The position numbers were made by a program, and so were the translations under genes. From an uncultured beta proteobacterium (GTDB lineage: Bacteria > Pseudomonadota > Gammaproteobacteria > Burkholderiales > Burkholderiaceae), in assembly GCA_903930665.1 (NCBI GenBank), contig CAIYZI010000203.1:1-37271 (forward strand): 37,271 nt of DNA, given 5' to 3'. How positions within the stretch are numbered: position 1 is the first letter of the stretch; each line of letters begins with the position of its first letter. Below the pieces are notes generated by a model. The model ran no database searches. It saw only the letters and a list, made by a program, of their open reading frames with translations, and was not told the origin of the DNA. Positions 15,316 to 24,062 of this stretch are shown one piece after another.

Positions 15316-15960
15316 ATGAAAATTCTTGTAGGTGTGTCGAGTTGTAGGGATTGGAAACCCCAGTTTGGGGTTAACTTCGCTATGGCGATTGCGACAGCCC
15401 TCAAGAATGGTCATGAGGTTGGTATTCAAACCGTTGATATTATGGCCGGAGCGGCACAATCACTTTTGCCGCAAGCACGGCAGAATATCCTCGATCATGC
15501 CGTTAAGAACGGTCATACGCATATTGTCATGTTTGATGATGATATGGTTTTTCCGCCGGACGTTATCATTCGTTTGGCTAAGCACAATAAGCAGGTTGTT
15601 TTTCCCAACGTTTGCCAAAAATTGCAGAATAAAATCAGCGGTGTTGTGTTGAAGGACGACTTAAGCCGCCTTGATTCAACCGGACGGAATGGTCTTGAGC
15701 GTGTTCCTTATGGGACATTGGCTTGTACCATGATTGAAGTAGCAGCTTTTGCTTCGTTGCCTCGTCCTCATTTTGAAGTGATGTGGTCGCCAAGTGCTGG
15801 TATCTATATCGGCGAGGATCATTATTTCTTCAAAAAGCTTGGCTTGGAAGGCGTTGAATTTTGGTGCGATCATGATTTGACTCAGGATGTCGGTCATATA
15901 GGCGATTACCAATACCGCTTTCCTCATGTGGAAACTTCTGAATTGAAGGAGGCGGCGTAA
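15316..15960 (+). CDS. GT-A glycosyltransferase (family 2-like) inside the head operon
   Basis: The 214-residue protein has a beta-strand start (MKILVGVSSC), then HIVMFDDDM (69-77) carrying the DxD metal/nucleotide-sugar motif followed by a helix PPDVIIRLAKH. It has GEDHYFFKKL (166-175) as the likely catalytic acidic segment and DVGHIGD (191-197) with the C-terminal metal-binding histidine. This order is the complete GT-A core. The gene ends one base into the following capsid-staple-like gene, so it is co-expressed with structural genes; a virion protein or host glycan could be its acceptor. Confidence 0.78.
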   Translation: MKILVGVSSCRDWKPQFGVNFAMAIATALKNGHEVGIQTVDIMAGAAQSLLPQARQNILDHAVKNGHTHIVMFDDDMVFPPDVIIRLAKHNKQVVFPNVCQKLQNKISGVVLKDDLSRLDSTGRNGLERVPYGTLACTMIEVAAFASLPRPHFEVMWSPSAGIYIGEDHYFFKKLGLEGVEFWCDHDLTQDVGHIGDYQYRFPHVETSELKEAA

Positions 15961-16301
15961 TGTTTGACGGCATGAAACACATGGCCAAGACCCCGCATGA
16001 GCAGGAACAAGGCGATATTCCTGCACAGGAAAACATCTACCCCTACAATCTCAGCATTTCATTGACCAACGATGAACTTGAGAAGCTTGGCCTTGATTGC
16101 AACGATTCTGAATGTGAGGTCGGCAATTACGTCCACCTCCATGCTCTTGCCGAAGTAGTTGGCAAAAGTAAGAACGATACAGGCTACGGGGAAAAGCATT
16201 GTTTGAATCTCCAAATTACCCATCTTGAAATTGAAGATGAGGATGCGGAGAATGATGAAGCCGACCAGTCAATGGCAGGGCAATCGTCATACGGAGGCTA
16301 G
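15960..16301 (+). CDS. Capsid staple-like protein
   Basis: The 113-residue protein has a short N-terminal arm, then PYNLSISLTNDELEKLGL (28-45), VGNYVHLHALAEVVG and a strand LNLQITHLEI, followed by an acidic Glu/Asp/Ser tail. The pattern YPYGL-I-L-E-KLGL, V-ARV, LQITHM matches what I recall as capsid staple proteins of podoviruses and related phages, which sit on the capsid as small beta-domain dimers. The gene lies between head and tail-adaptor genes. Confidence 0.6.
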   Translation: MFDGMKHMAKTPHEQEQGDIPAQENIYPYNLSISLTNDELEKLGLDCNDSECEVGNYVHLHALAEVVGKSKNDTGYGEKHCLNLQITHLEIEDEDAENDEADQSMAGQSSYGG

Positions 16302-16304
16302 GAT

Positions 16305-17087
16305 ATGGCCACCGGAACAATCATTGACATTGCCAACCGCTCCCTAGGAAGTATTGGCGCAAGAGCGCAAATTCAGTCTTTTAACGAAGGCAGCACGGAA
16401 AGTAATGCTGTAAATACTTTCTTCCAAAGTACGTTTGAGAGTCTTGCGCGTTCAGCTAAATGGAACTGCCTCAAACGCCAAGCGGCCCTTAGTCTCGTTG
16501 CATCGGCTCCCGGAACTCCAACCAATCCTCAGGGGCTTATTACCCCATACCCGGATAATCCGTGGCTCTACAGTTATCTGGTGCCATCCGATAGCCTGTT
16601 TATCCGACAGCTTGTGCCTCCGCGCCCACAACTGCAAAACGGCAGCGGTACGCCTATTTTTCCGACCAATAACTATGTCGGTTGGCAAAATGGCAAACGC
16701 TATCAAATACCTTTCGAAGTTGGCTACGGTGTCGATGCAAATAATAATCCTGCGGAGATCATTAACACCAATCTCGGCGGTGCTTTAGCAATTTACACGG
16801 TCAATCAACCTAACCCGCAATTTTGGGATAGTTTGTTTCAGCAAGCTATGGTTGCGTCTTTGGCAGTGTTTTTATCGGCCTCTGTTTCTGGTGATAAAGC
16901 TTTGACGCAGATGTCGCGCCAGAATGCTGATGCTTTAATTATGACGGCACGATCTATGGATGCCAATGAAGGCACAATCACACAAGATCATGTCCCTGAT
17001 TGGATAGCGAGACGCAGCGGAGAAAGTGGCCCGTGGGATGTTGCCTATAATAACGGGCCTTGTTCCGAAATGCCTTGGCCTGTGTGA
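16305..17087 (+). CDS. Tail adaptor (T7 gp11 / tubular protein A-like)
   Basis: The 260-residue protein begins IIDIANRSLGSIGARAQI and has ESLARSAKWNCLKRQAAL, the common N-terminal helix pattern of podovirus adaptor proteins. PWLYSYLVPSDSLFIRQLVP follows, then FQQAMVASLAVFLSASVSGD and a late ANEGTITQDHVPDWIARR motif typical of the family. Twelve copies would join the portal to the nozzle. It directly precedes the nozzle gene, as in T7. Confidence 0.85.
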   Translation: MATGTIIDIANRSLGSIGARAQIQSFNEGSTESNAVNTFFQSTFESLARSAKWNCLKRQAALSLVASAPGTPTNPQGLITPYPDNPWLYSYLVPSDSLFIRQLVPPRPQLQNGSGTPIFPTNNYVGWQNGKRYQIPFEVGYGVDANNNPAEIINTNLGGALAIYTVNQPNPQFWDSLFQQAMVASLAVFLSASVSGDKALTQMSRQNADALIMTARSMDANEGTITQDHVPDWIARRSGESGPWDVAYNNGPCSEMPWPV

Positions 17088-17090
17088 TAC

Positions 17091-20000
17091 ATGGCCGAGC
17101 AAACAACCATCCAAGAAGCGTTTATTTCGGGTGAACTTTCACCCGCTCTTTGGGGCCGTTGTTCAAACGACAAATACAAATTCGGCGCATCGACCATGCG
17201 TAATGGATTTTGTAATTTTCAAGGTGGTTACGCCTCACGCGCCGGAACTGCGTATGTCGGCACATGTAAACAGGGCAATCCTATCGGTGGCGCAACCGTC
17301 AATAATGTTTCAGGCGGCACACCTGTAAATTCAGGCCCACCACGTCCCATACCTTTCGCATTTAATGTGCAGCAGCAATATGATCTTGAGTTCGGCGATT
17401 ATTATATGCGCATCGTTTATCGCGGTGCTTATGTCACGGAAACCGGACAGAATGTAACGTCCATCACGCAAGCTGATCCTGGTGTTATCACTATAAACGC
17501 GCACGGATACTCAAACGGCGATTGGGTTTACGGATCAGGCATAGGAGGCATGACAGCATTTAATGGTCTAACGTTCGTTGTGCAAAATGCGACGACCAAT
17601 ACATTTACGCTAACCGATTTATTCGGAAATGTGATTGATACGATTACTTTTCCTGAGTTTACTTCGGGCGGAACTTTTGCCCGCATTTACACCGTCACAA
17701 CCCCTTATGCTGCTGTGGATTTGCCTTACCTAAAATTTACCCAGTCAGCCGATGAAATGAGCTTAACATGCTGGAACCAATCAACGCTGACGGAATATCC
17801 TCCTTACGATCTGGTGAGAAACGGAAATACGAACTGGACGTTTACAGCCACAAGTTTCGCGGAACAAATCAGCCCACCAACGAATGTAACTGGATCGGTG
17901 CAAAGTTCGGTTAGTTCCCTTCAGACTTGGTACTCCTATGTCGTAACGGCAATTGATGCAGCAACAGGATCAGAAAGCATAGCTTCCTCAATCATTAATT
18001 TGAAAAACAATGATATATCGGTAAATGAAGGATCAAATACAATAACGTGGAGTCCTGTTGCCGGAGCGCAAAGTTATAATATCTATGCGGCAACGCCTTA
18101 TTACAGTTCGGATGGTTCAGAAAGAATCCAAATTGGCGTTCCCTATGGCTACCTTGGGTCAGCACTTGGCACATCGTTCGTTGATAGCAACATTACTCCT
18201 GATTTTACGACGACACCTCCCTTACATGCAAATCCTTTTGCCAGAGGTGCTATTACGGAAGTTCCCGTAACATCTGCCGGAAGCGGCTTATCACAAGCCA
18301 CGATTGGCTATACCGTAAATACATCAACGGGGTCAGGATTTGTCGGATACCCTATTGTTTTGAATGGTGGACTGAACGGTTTTTATATCGCAGAACCCGG
18401 ACAGAATTTTGTTCTTGGAGATTCTATAACAATCACAAGCAGTGGGGCCATAGCGGCGACGGGTAGTTATACCTTCAGTGCCAATCCCACAAATGGACAA
18501 ACGATCATATTGAATGGCGTGACATGGACATTTGTTACAAGCGGGGCCAGTGGCACTCAGACAAATATCAAAAGTACCGCACAAGCAACAATATATCAGC
18601 TTGTCGCTGATCTAACTAATTCAGGAAATTCAAGCATCAATGTTGCCAATTATTCCGCTTCTGGTCTTGTGGTCAACATTACTTATGGTACGGCCGGAAC
18701 GGTCGGTAACAGTTATACGTTAGCTGTTGGAACCTATGGCGGCACTATAAGTGCTGCGACGTTGTTGGGCGGTGCGGCGGGCGGTAGTTCTGGTGGCGCA
18801 ACTGTATCCATCATTCTTGGGCCGGAAACAGGTACATATCCGGGTGTTGCTGCTTATTTTCAGGAACGCCGCGTCTATGCCAATACGCAAAATAATCCCG
18901 ATACCTATTATATGTCCCAACCCGGTGCCTATAACAATATGGATGCTTCAATCCCGACTGTGGATAGCGATGCCATCACCGGAACGCCATGGGGTCAGCA
19001 GGTGGACGGCATACAGTTTATGACGCCGATGCCGGGTGGTATGGTTCTTTTTACAGGCAGTGGTGGTTGGCAGTTGAGCGGTGGAAACACGATTGCAATT
19101 ACACCTGCCGATCAAGACGCACAGCCGCAAACCCGTTATGGTTGTTCTTCGACGGTTCCACCTATTCCCGTCAATTTTCATATTCTGTTTGTGCGTGAGA
19201 GTGACGGCGTTGTTTACGATCTGGTTTATAACTTTTTTGCCAACATTTATACGGGCAGCGATCTTACGGTTTATTCAAGCCATCTGTTTCAGGGCTATAA
19301 AATTGTTCAATGGGCTTATGCCGAAAAACCATACAAGATTGTCTGGGCGGTGCGTAACGATGGGGCATTGCTTTCACTTACTTATATTGCCGAACAGCAA
19401 GAGCAGGGATGGGCGCGGCATGATACCAATGGCCTTTATATAGGGGTGTGCTCAATTCAGGAACCGCCCATCGATGCCGTTTATGTTATTGTCCAGCGTT
19501 ATGTCAATGGATACTGGCTCTACTACCATGAGCGTTTTGACAACAGAATATGGGCGAATGTTGAAGATTGTTTTTGTGTCGATGCTGGTTTGACCTATCC
19601 AATGACTTATCCTGACGCCACACTCTATCCAGCGGCTGCCAATGGCACATCGAATATCACCAGAACTTTAACCATCGAAGGCGGAACAGGCTACACAAAT
19701 CCCGTAGCGCAGGCAGTTGATTCAACTGGTTCTGGAGTAGGTGCTACTTTTATGGTAAGCCTATCCGGCACATCAATTTTGAATGTCACGCCCATAGATA
19801 ATGGGCAGAATTACACGCCGGGTTATACCAACATTGTTATCACCGATCCTACGGGAACCGGGGCCAGTGTCAATCCTATCATTACCAATTATGTAAATTT
19901 CACGGCTTCATCAAATGTGTTTACGTCCGGTATGGTTGGTGATGTTCTGCGCGTTGGCAATGGCAGGGCGACTATCGTTAGCCAAACGGGAACCGCTTGC

Positions 20001-20615
20001 GTAGCGGATATAACAATCCCCATTACAGATACAATCCCGAATGATCCGACAAATACGCCTGTGCCTGCCGTGTCTGGTACATGGTCAGTTTCCACGCCAA
20101 CAACGATTGTAACGGGGCTTAACCATCTTGAGGGACTAACGGTAACGGGATTGGCGGATGGCGGCGTGATTAATCAGGCTGTTGTTTCTAATGGTCAAAT
20201 TACGTTGCCGGTCACTGCTTCGCAAATCACGGTAGGATTGCCTTTCCTGCCGCAGTTGCAGACGCTAAAACTGGATTTCCCTTCTCAAACTGGTACGACA
20301 CAAACAAAGCGTAAAAACATTCCTTCTGTAGGTGTGCGCGTCCATGATAGTCGCGGCTTTAGTGTGGGACGTAATCAACCAGATGCATCCGCACAACCGG
20401 GACAAATTAATATCCCTTGGACAGGTATGGTGCAGGTCAAGGAACTCAATCAAAATATTCCCATGGGGCAACCTATCCCGTTGGCTACCGATGATTTCTT
20501 TATCAATATCGGGCCAGATTGGAATGAAAAAGGACAGGTGGCTTTTCAACAATCGTACCCATTGCCAATGAACATTGATGCCGAAGTAAGTTATTCTTCG
20601 GGTGGTGATACATGA
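17091..20615 (+). CDS. Tail nozzle (T7 gp12 / tubular protein B-like), enlarged
   Basis: The 1174-residue protein forms the tail tube end. Its start (EAFISGELSPALWGR, STMRNGFCNFQGGYASRAGT) is the family signature. VYANTQNNPDTYYMSQPG and GIQFMTPMPGGMVLFTGSG (about 600-660) are the nozzle core. It is about 380 residues longer than T7 gp12 (794). Extra modules appear to be a fibronectin III-like segment (about 263-380), a TWTFVTSGASGTQTNI module (about 470-560) and two related Gly-rich units, near 385-455 and 863-930. C-terminal NIGPDWNEKGQVAFQQSYP is also typical. Confidence 0.85.
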   Translation: MAEQTTIQEAFISGELSPALWGRCSNDKYKFGASTMRNGFCNFQGGYASRAGTAYVGTCKQGNPIGGATVNNVSGGTPVNSGPPRPIPFAFNVQQQYDLEFGDYYMRIVYRGAYVTETGQNVTSITQADPGVITINAHGYSNGDWVYGSGIGGMTAFNGLTFVVQNATTNTFTLTDLFGNVIDTITFPEFTSGGTFARIYTVTTPYAAVDLPYLKFTQSADEMSLTCWNQSTLTEYPPYDLVRNGNTNWTFTATSFAEQISPPTNVTGSVQSSVSSLQTWYSYVVTAIDAATGSESIASSIINLKNNDISVNEGSNTITWSPVAGAQSYNIYAATPYYSSDGSERIQIGVPYGYLGSALGTSFVDSNITPDFTTTPPLHANPFARGAITEVPVTSAGSGLSQATIGYTVNTSTGSGFVGYPIVLNGGLNGFYIAEPGQNFVLGDSITITSSGAIAATGSYTFSANPTNGQTIILNGVTWTFVTSGASGTQTNIKSTAQATIYQLVADLTNSGNSSINVANYSASGLVVNITYGTAGTVGNSYTLAVGTYGGTISAATLLGGAAGGSSGGATVSIILGPETGTYPGVAAYFQERRVYANTQNNPDTYYMSQPGAYNNMDASIPTVDSDAITGTPWGQQVDGIQFMTPMPGGMVLFTGSGGWQLSGGNTIAITPADQDAQPQTRYGCSSTVPPIPVNFHILFVRESDGVVYDLVYNFFANIYTGSDLTVYSSHLFQGYKIVQWAYAEKPYKIVWAVRNDGALLSLTYIAEQQEQGWARHDTNGLYIGVCSIQEPPIDAVYVIVQRYVNGYWLYYHERFDNRIWANVEDCFCVDAGLTYPMTYPDATLYPAAANGTSNITRTLTIEGGTGYTNPVAQAVDSTGSGVGATFMVSLSGTSILNVTPIDNGQNYTPGYTNIVITDPTGTGASVNPIITNYVNFTASSNVFTSGMVGDVLRVGNGRATIVSQTGTACVADITIPITDTIPNDPTNTPVPAVSGTWSVSTPTTIVTGLNHLEGLTVTGLADGGVINQAVVSNGQITLPVTASQITVGLPFLPQLQTLKLDFPSQTGTTQTKRKNIPSVGVRVHDSRGFSVGRNQPDASAQPGQINIPWTGMVQVKELNQNIPMGQPIPLATDDFFINIGPDWNEKGQVAFQQSYPLPMNIDAEVSYSSGGDT

Positions 20616-21073
20616 CCAACATTATCATCACAGAAGCTACTCTCTCCCATGTTCAAGAATTAGGGCGCACGATGAACATAGAACATATGATGGAATACGA
20701 AGGCATAGGCCTTAAAGCGCATCGTTCGTTGTGGCGATCATGGAAAAAGAGCATGTTACGCAAAACAGCAATTATTGATGGGGAGATTGCTGCATGTTGG
20801 GGCGTTTCCGGTTCGTTACTTGGCGTTTTAGGGAAGCCTTGGCTCGTGACAAATTCTATTGCAAGAGGCGTAAATCCGCATGTTTATGCGCGTATTTACC
20901 GCGCTGAAGTAAAAGAAATGCTTAAAATTTGGCCTGTTTTAGAGAATTGGGTGGACAATTCCTACATAGGGGCTGTTAAACTTTTGAAACTATCCGGTTT
21001 TGAATTGGACGAACCCGTTCCTCTTGGTAAGATGAAACGGATGTATAGTCGTTTCTACAAGAAGGTGTCCTAA
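20612..21073 (+). CDS. T7 gp13-like protein (DUF2833, GNAT-like fold)
   Basis: The 153-residue protein overlaps the nozzle stop (ATGA). It has a GNAT-like layout: MLRKTAIIDGEIAACWGVSG, then LGVLGKPWLVTN, a helix region YRAEVKEMLKIWP, and NWVDNSYIGAVKLLKLSGF, the hallmark of the DUF2833/gp13 family. In T7, gp13 is needed for assembly of the internal core. Its place between nozzle and gp14-like genes matches that role. Catalytic activity is not implied. Confidence 0.8.
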   Translation: MTNIIITEATLSHVQELGRTMNIEHMMEYEGIGLKAHRSLWRSWKKSMLRKTAIIDGEIAACWGVSGSLLGVLGKPWLVTNSIARGVNPHVYARIYRAEVKEMLKIWPVLENWVDNSYIGAVKLLKLSGFELDEPVPLGKMKRMYSRFYKKVS

Positions 21074-21724
21074 ATGGATTTGTCCAACGCGCAAACTTTG
21101 ATGGATGGAAGTGCTGCGGTTGGTGCTGCCGGTTCACTTCAACAGGGCTTTGCTGGTCGCGGTGCCGCGCTTTATAATTCCAAGATTGCAGAACAAAATG
21201 CCGCTCTTGCAACCCAGAATGCGGAATGGACGGCGGCTGAAGGTGAACAGAAAGCAGGTATAGCCGGATTGCAGACGCGAGCTACGGTTGGCGCGCAGAA
21301 GGCAGGTCAGGCTGGCAACAACGTCGATGTCAATAGCGGATCGGCAGCAGCAGTACGCCAAGGAACCGCCGAAGCCGGGCAGCTTAACCAGATGAACATC
21401 CGTTCGAATGCAGCGCGGCAGGCTTACGGGTTTGAAGTTCAATCGGCTGGCGATATGGCGCAATCGAGGCTGGATAAATCGCAAGCTGGCAATGACGTGG
21501 TGGCGGGGTTAACAAATGCGCTTACGAGTGGGTTAAAGGGCGGTGCGCTGGCTGCTGAGTTTGGTGGCGGTGGTGATAATTATCTTGATTCATCAACACA
21601 AACATCACGCGCTGCCGCTGTAGCCGAAGATGTTACCAATGATGGAGGTCAATATCTTGCATCGACTCCAACATCAAACTGGAAACCCTACATGAGCAAC
21701 AATTCCGGCACTTTAACGTCCTGA
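21074..21724 (+). CDS. Internal virion protein, T7 gp14-like
   Basis: The 216-residue protein is Ala/Gly/Gln-rich and mainly helical. It contains NNVDVNSGSAAAVRQGTAEAG then IRSNAARQAYGFEVQSAG, the conserved pattern of gp14-type core proteins (VDVNSGSA, R-NA-R-A-GF). In T7, gp14 is ejected first and forms a channel in the outer membrane. It follows the gp13-like gene with no gap. Confidence is high from motif and order. Confidence 0.82.
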   Translation: MDLSNAQTLMDGSAAVGAAGSLQQGFAGRGAALYNSKIAEQNAALATQNAEWTAAEGEQKAGIAGLQTRATVGAQKAGQAGNNVDVNSGSAAAVRQGTAEAGQLNQMNIRSNAARQAYGFEVQSAGDMAQSRLDKSQAGNDVVAGLTNALTSGLKGGALAAEFGGGGDNYLDSSTQTSRAAAVAEDVTNDGGQYLASTPTSNWKPYMSNNSGTLTS

Positions 21725-21731
21725 GAGAATT

Positions 21732-24062
21732 ATGGCACCCCCGATTTCAGCCCAAGTTCCAGACGCTAATCCTTACGGTACGTCACAAGGCGTTACCCCG
21801 GCAGAAGGGGTGCCGAATGACGAACTGCGCACTCATGCCTCGCCTGAGGATTTCGGCGGTCAGGTTGGAGCTGCGGTTTCGAAGTTGGGGGATACGGGCG
21901 TTGATATTGGGCAACATTACGCACAGATGGCAGCGCAAGCTCATGCCGATGATATTATTTCAAATCAACTTGTTCCGGCAACGACTAAAATATCAAGCGA
22001 TTATTATCAACTTAAAGGAAAGGCCGCTGTTGATGCCTATCAGCCAACAGTAGATGCTCTAAATCAGGTTCAGCAAAATGCGGTAAAAGACTTGCCTCCG
22101 TATCAGCAAAATCTTGTTCGTTCATTTTCGATTAGGCATATCACTAATTTGCAAGACGGTTTAATGCGTCATCAAGATGATCAAATGAATCAATATGAGA
22201 AAAATTCATCGGATGCTTTTATCGGAGCGCAAGGTGATATAGCGGTAACGGCTGGCAGCAATCCATATGTTGTTAATCAATCCATACAATCAGCCGTTGG
22301 TAAATCTACATTATATGCTGTTCACAATGAGGGAATTGATCCGAATGATCCGCAAGGTAAGGCCATTATTGATGAACGTTCAAGGCAAGTAACTGGACAG
22401 ATCACGCAAAAGGTAGTTGAGGCCAGTATCTTGCGTGGGGATATAAATTTTGCCAATAGTATCTATCAGAAAAACAAAGACAGTATCGGCGGTGCGCAAC
22501 AAGTTGAGATTGAAAAAAATCTCCATGCCGAAAACCAGAAATATACTGATCAAGGCAATGTAGCTGCGATTATGAGTGGATCACCAATGCCTCCACCTGC
22601 ATTGGGCGGAATGCAATCGGTTGATGTGAAAGCTGGCGTTGTGAAAGCTGCGCAATCTCGCAATCTTGATCCGAATGTAGCTTTAATGATTACTGGTTTA
22701 GAATCATCATTTGGTCACGATGGCAATCCCAATGTTGGAAACGTAAAGGATCTGCCAACAAAAACAGTGGAAGATGGATTTAATAATCAGGCCATCAAAC
22801 AGGATGAAGCTACCAAAGTAGCCAACAAAATGTTTAATGGTGCCGCTACACCTGCGCAGATTTATACCGTGTATCAGCAAGGAGTTGGTGGAGGGCCAGC
22901 TTTATTAAAAGCAGCGCAAGAAACGCCAAATGCAAAAGCCGTTGATGTCCTGTCTCAATTTAACACCAAAGACGAACCAAATTACGCCTACAAAGCTTTG
23001 ATCGGAAATGGTGGAAACGCCACTATGACGGCTAAACAATTTACCGATATGATACAGGCAAAATGCGATAATATGTATGGTTATGTAGCATGCAATACGG
23101 CTGCACCAAATGGCGGTCAAAAAGATTTGGCGCAAGCTTTTATTCAGCCGCATCAAGAATCTGGCGTTACCATGCAGCCAACATCTAATCCGCTAGATGC
23201 GTTGAAACAATTTGAGGATAATTCCGCTACTTATTACGCAAGAGCTAATGCTTTGCCGACAATAGATTCCGTGAATGGAGCAAAAAAAGGTTTGGATGAA
23301 CAAAGGGCTTCACTTACAAAGCTTGCCGATGATTATAAAAACAGTCAGTCCGCTAAGATACATGACGTAACATCCTTGCCTGATTTCTATTCTTTGAATG
23401 ATCCCCGCATAACACAGGAAATGCGTACATTCATGGGACGTGATGATGCCGCTATGAAATCGGCAAACGAAATGGCTAAGATTAATCGTGAAGCTGCGGG
23501 AAAGCCTGACCCAACGAAATACGGTTCAAATTATGCGCAAGTTCAAGAGGATATTGTTAACCACAAACTCACGACATATTCGCAGCTCAACGATTACATG
23601 TCTAAAGGGATGCTTAATGGTGATGGGGTTAAACAAGCTAGAAAAGATATTGACGATGAATATAATATTAAGGAAAGAAAGGCGGCAGCTTATGCAATTA
23701 TAAAAGCTCAGACTTTGGGTTATTCTGATAATAAAGGCGAGGCCGCTGTTAAACTAAATACGGTTATGTCGATGCTGCCACAATTAGCATCAGATAAGGA
23801 TCAAGCTGGAATTTCTCCAATTGATTATTATGATCCTAAAAATAAGGAATTTATCGGTAATGCCGTAAAAGATATATCTGTTCCAAAAGCACAAAGTATC
23901 ATTGAGAGTGCCACGCAAGCACCTAAAGTAAGAGGCGTTGATGATGTATTGTATGACGCTTCAAAAGTTCAAAATGATCCAGTAAAATTGCAGAAGTATA
24001 TGGAAGAAGCTAAATCGCTTGGTTGGAAACCGAAACCGCAAGTTCCAGTGGAAACTAAGTAA
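21732..24062 (+). CDS. Internal virion protein (gp15-like position) with lytic-transglycosylase-like domain
   Basis: The 776-residue protein is largely helical and Gln/Asn/Lys-rich. Residues about 305-430 hold an SLT-like domain: NLDPNVALMITGLESSFG with E324 as the probable catalytic acid, then YTVYQQGVGGGPALLKAAQ as the later conserved loop and helix. Such domains cut peptidoglycan during genome entry. In T7 the transglycosylase is at the start of gp16; here it is in the preceding gene, and inside rather than at the N-terminus. The stop overlaps the next start (TAATGG). Confidence 0.78.
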   Translation: MAPPISAQVPDANPYGTSQGVTPAEGVPNDELRTHASPEDFGGQVGAAVSKLGDTGVDIGQHYAQMAAQAHADDIISNQLVPATTKISSDYYQLKGKAAVDAYQPTVDALNQVQQNAVKDLPPYQQNLVRSFSIRHITNLQDGLMRHQDDQMNQYEKNSSDAFIGAQGDIAVTAGSNPYVVNQSIQSAVGKSTLYAVHNEGIDPNDPQGKAIIDERSRQVTGQITQKVVEASILRGDINFANSIYQKNKDSIGGAQQVEIEKNLHAENQKYTDQGNVAAIMSGSPMPPPALGGMQSVDVKAGVVKAAQSRNLDPNVALMITGLESSFGHDGNPNVGNVKDLPTKTVEDGFNNQAIKQDEATKVANKMFNGAATPAQIYTVYQQGVGGGPALLKAAQETPNAKAVDVLSQFNTKDEPNYAYKALIGNGGNATMTAKQFTDMIQAKCDNMYGYVACNTAAPNGGQKDLAQAFIQPHQESGVTMQPTSNPLDALKQFEDNSATYYARANALPTIDSVNGAKKGLDEQRASLTKLADDYKNSQSAKIHDVTSLPDFYSLNDPRITQEMRTFMGRDDAAMKSANEMAKINREAAGKPDPTKYGSNYAQVQEDIVNHKLTTYSQLNDYMSKGMLNGDGVKQARKDIDDEYNIKERKAAAYAIIKAQTLGYSDNKGEAAVKLNTVMSMLPQLASDKDQAGISPIDYYDPKNKEFIGNAVKDISVPKAQSIIESATQAPKVRGVDDVLYDASKVQNDPVKLQKYMEEAKSLGWKPKPQVPVETK

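Noticed and set aside
19081..19443. 120-codon rightward frame inside the nozzle gene
   Set aside because: The surrounding nozzle frame carries family motifs here (the GGMVLFTGSG region and beyond), while this frame gives a composition of Arg/Leu/Phe without pattern and has no Shine-Dalgarno.
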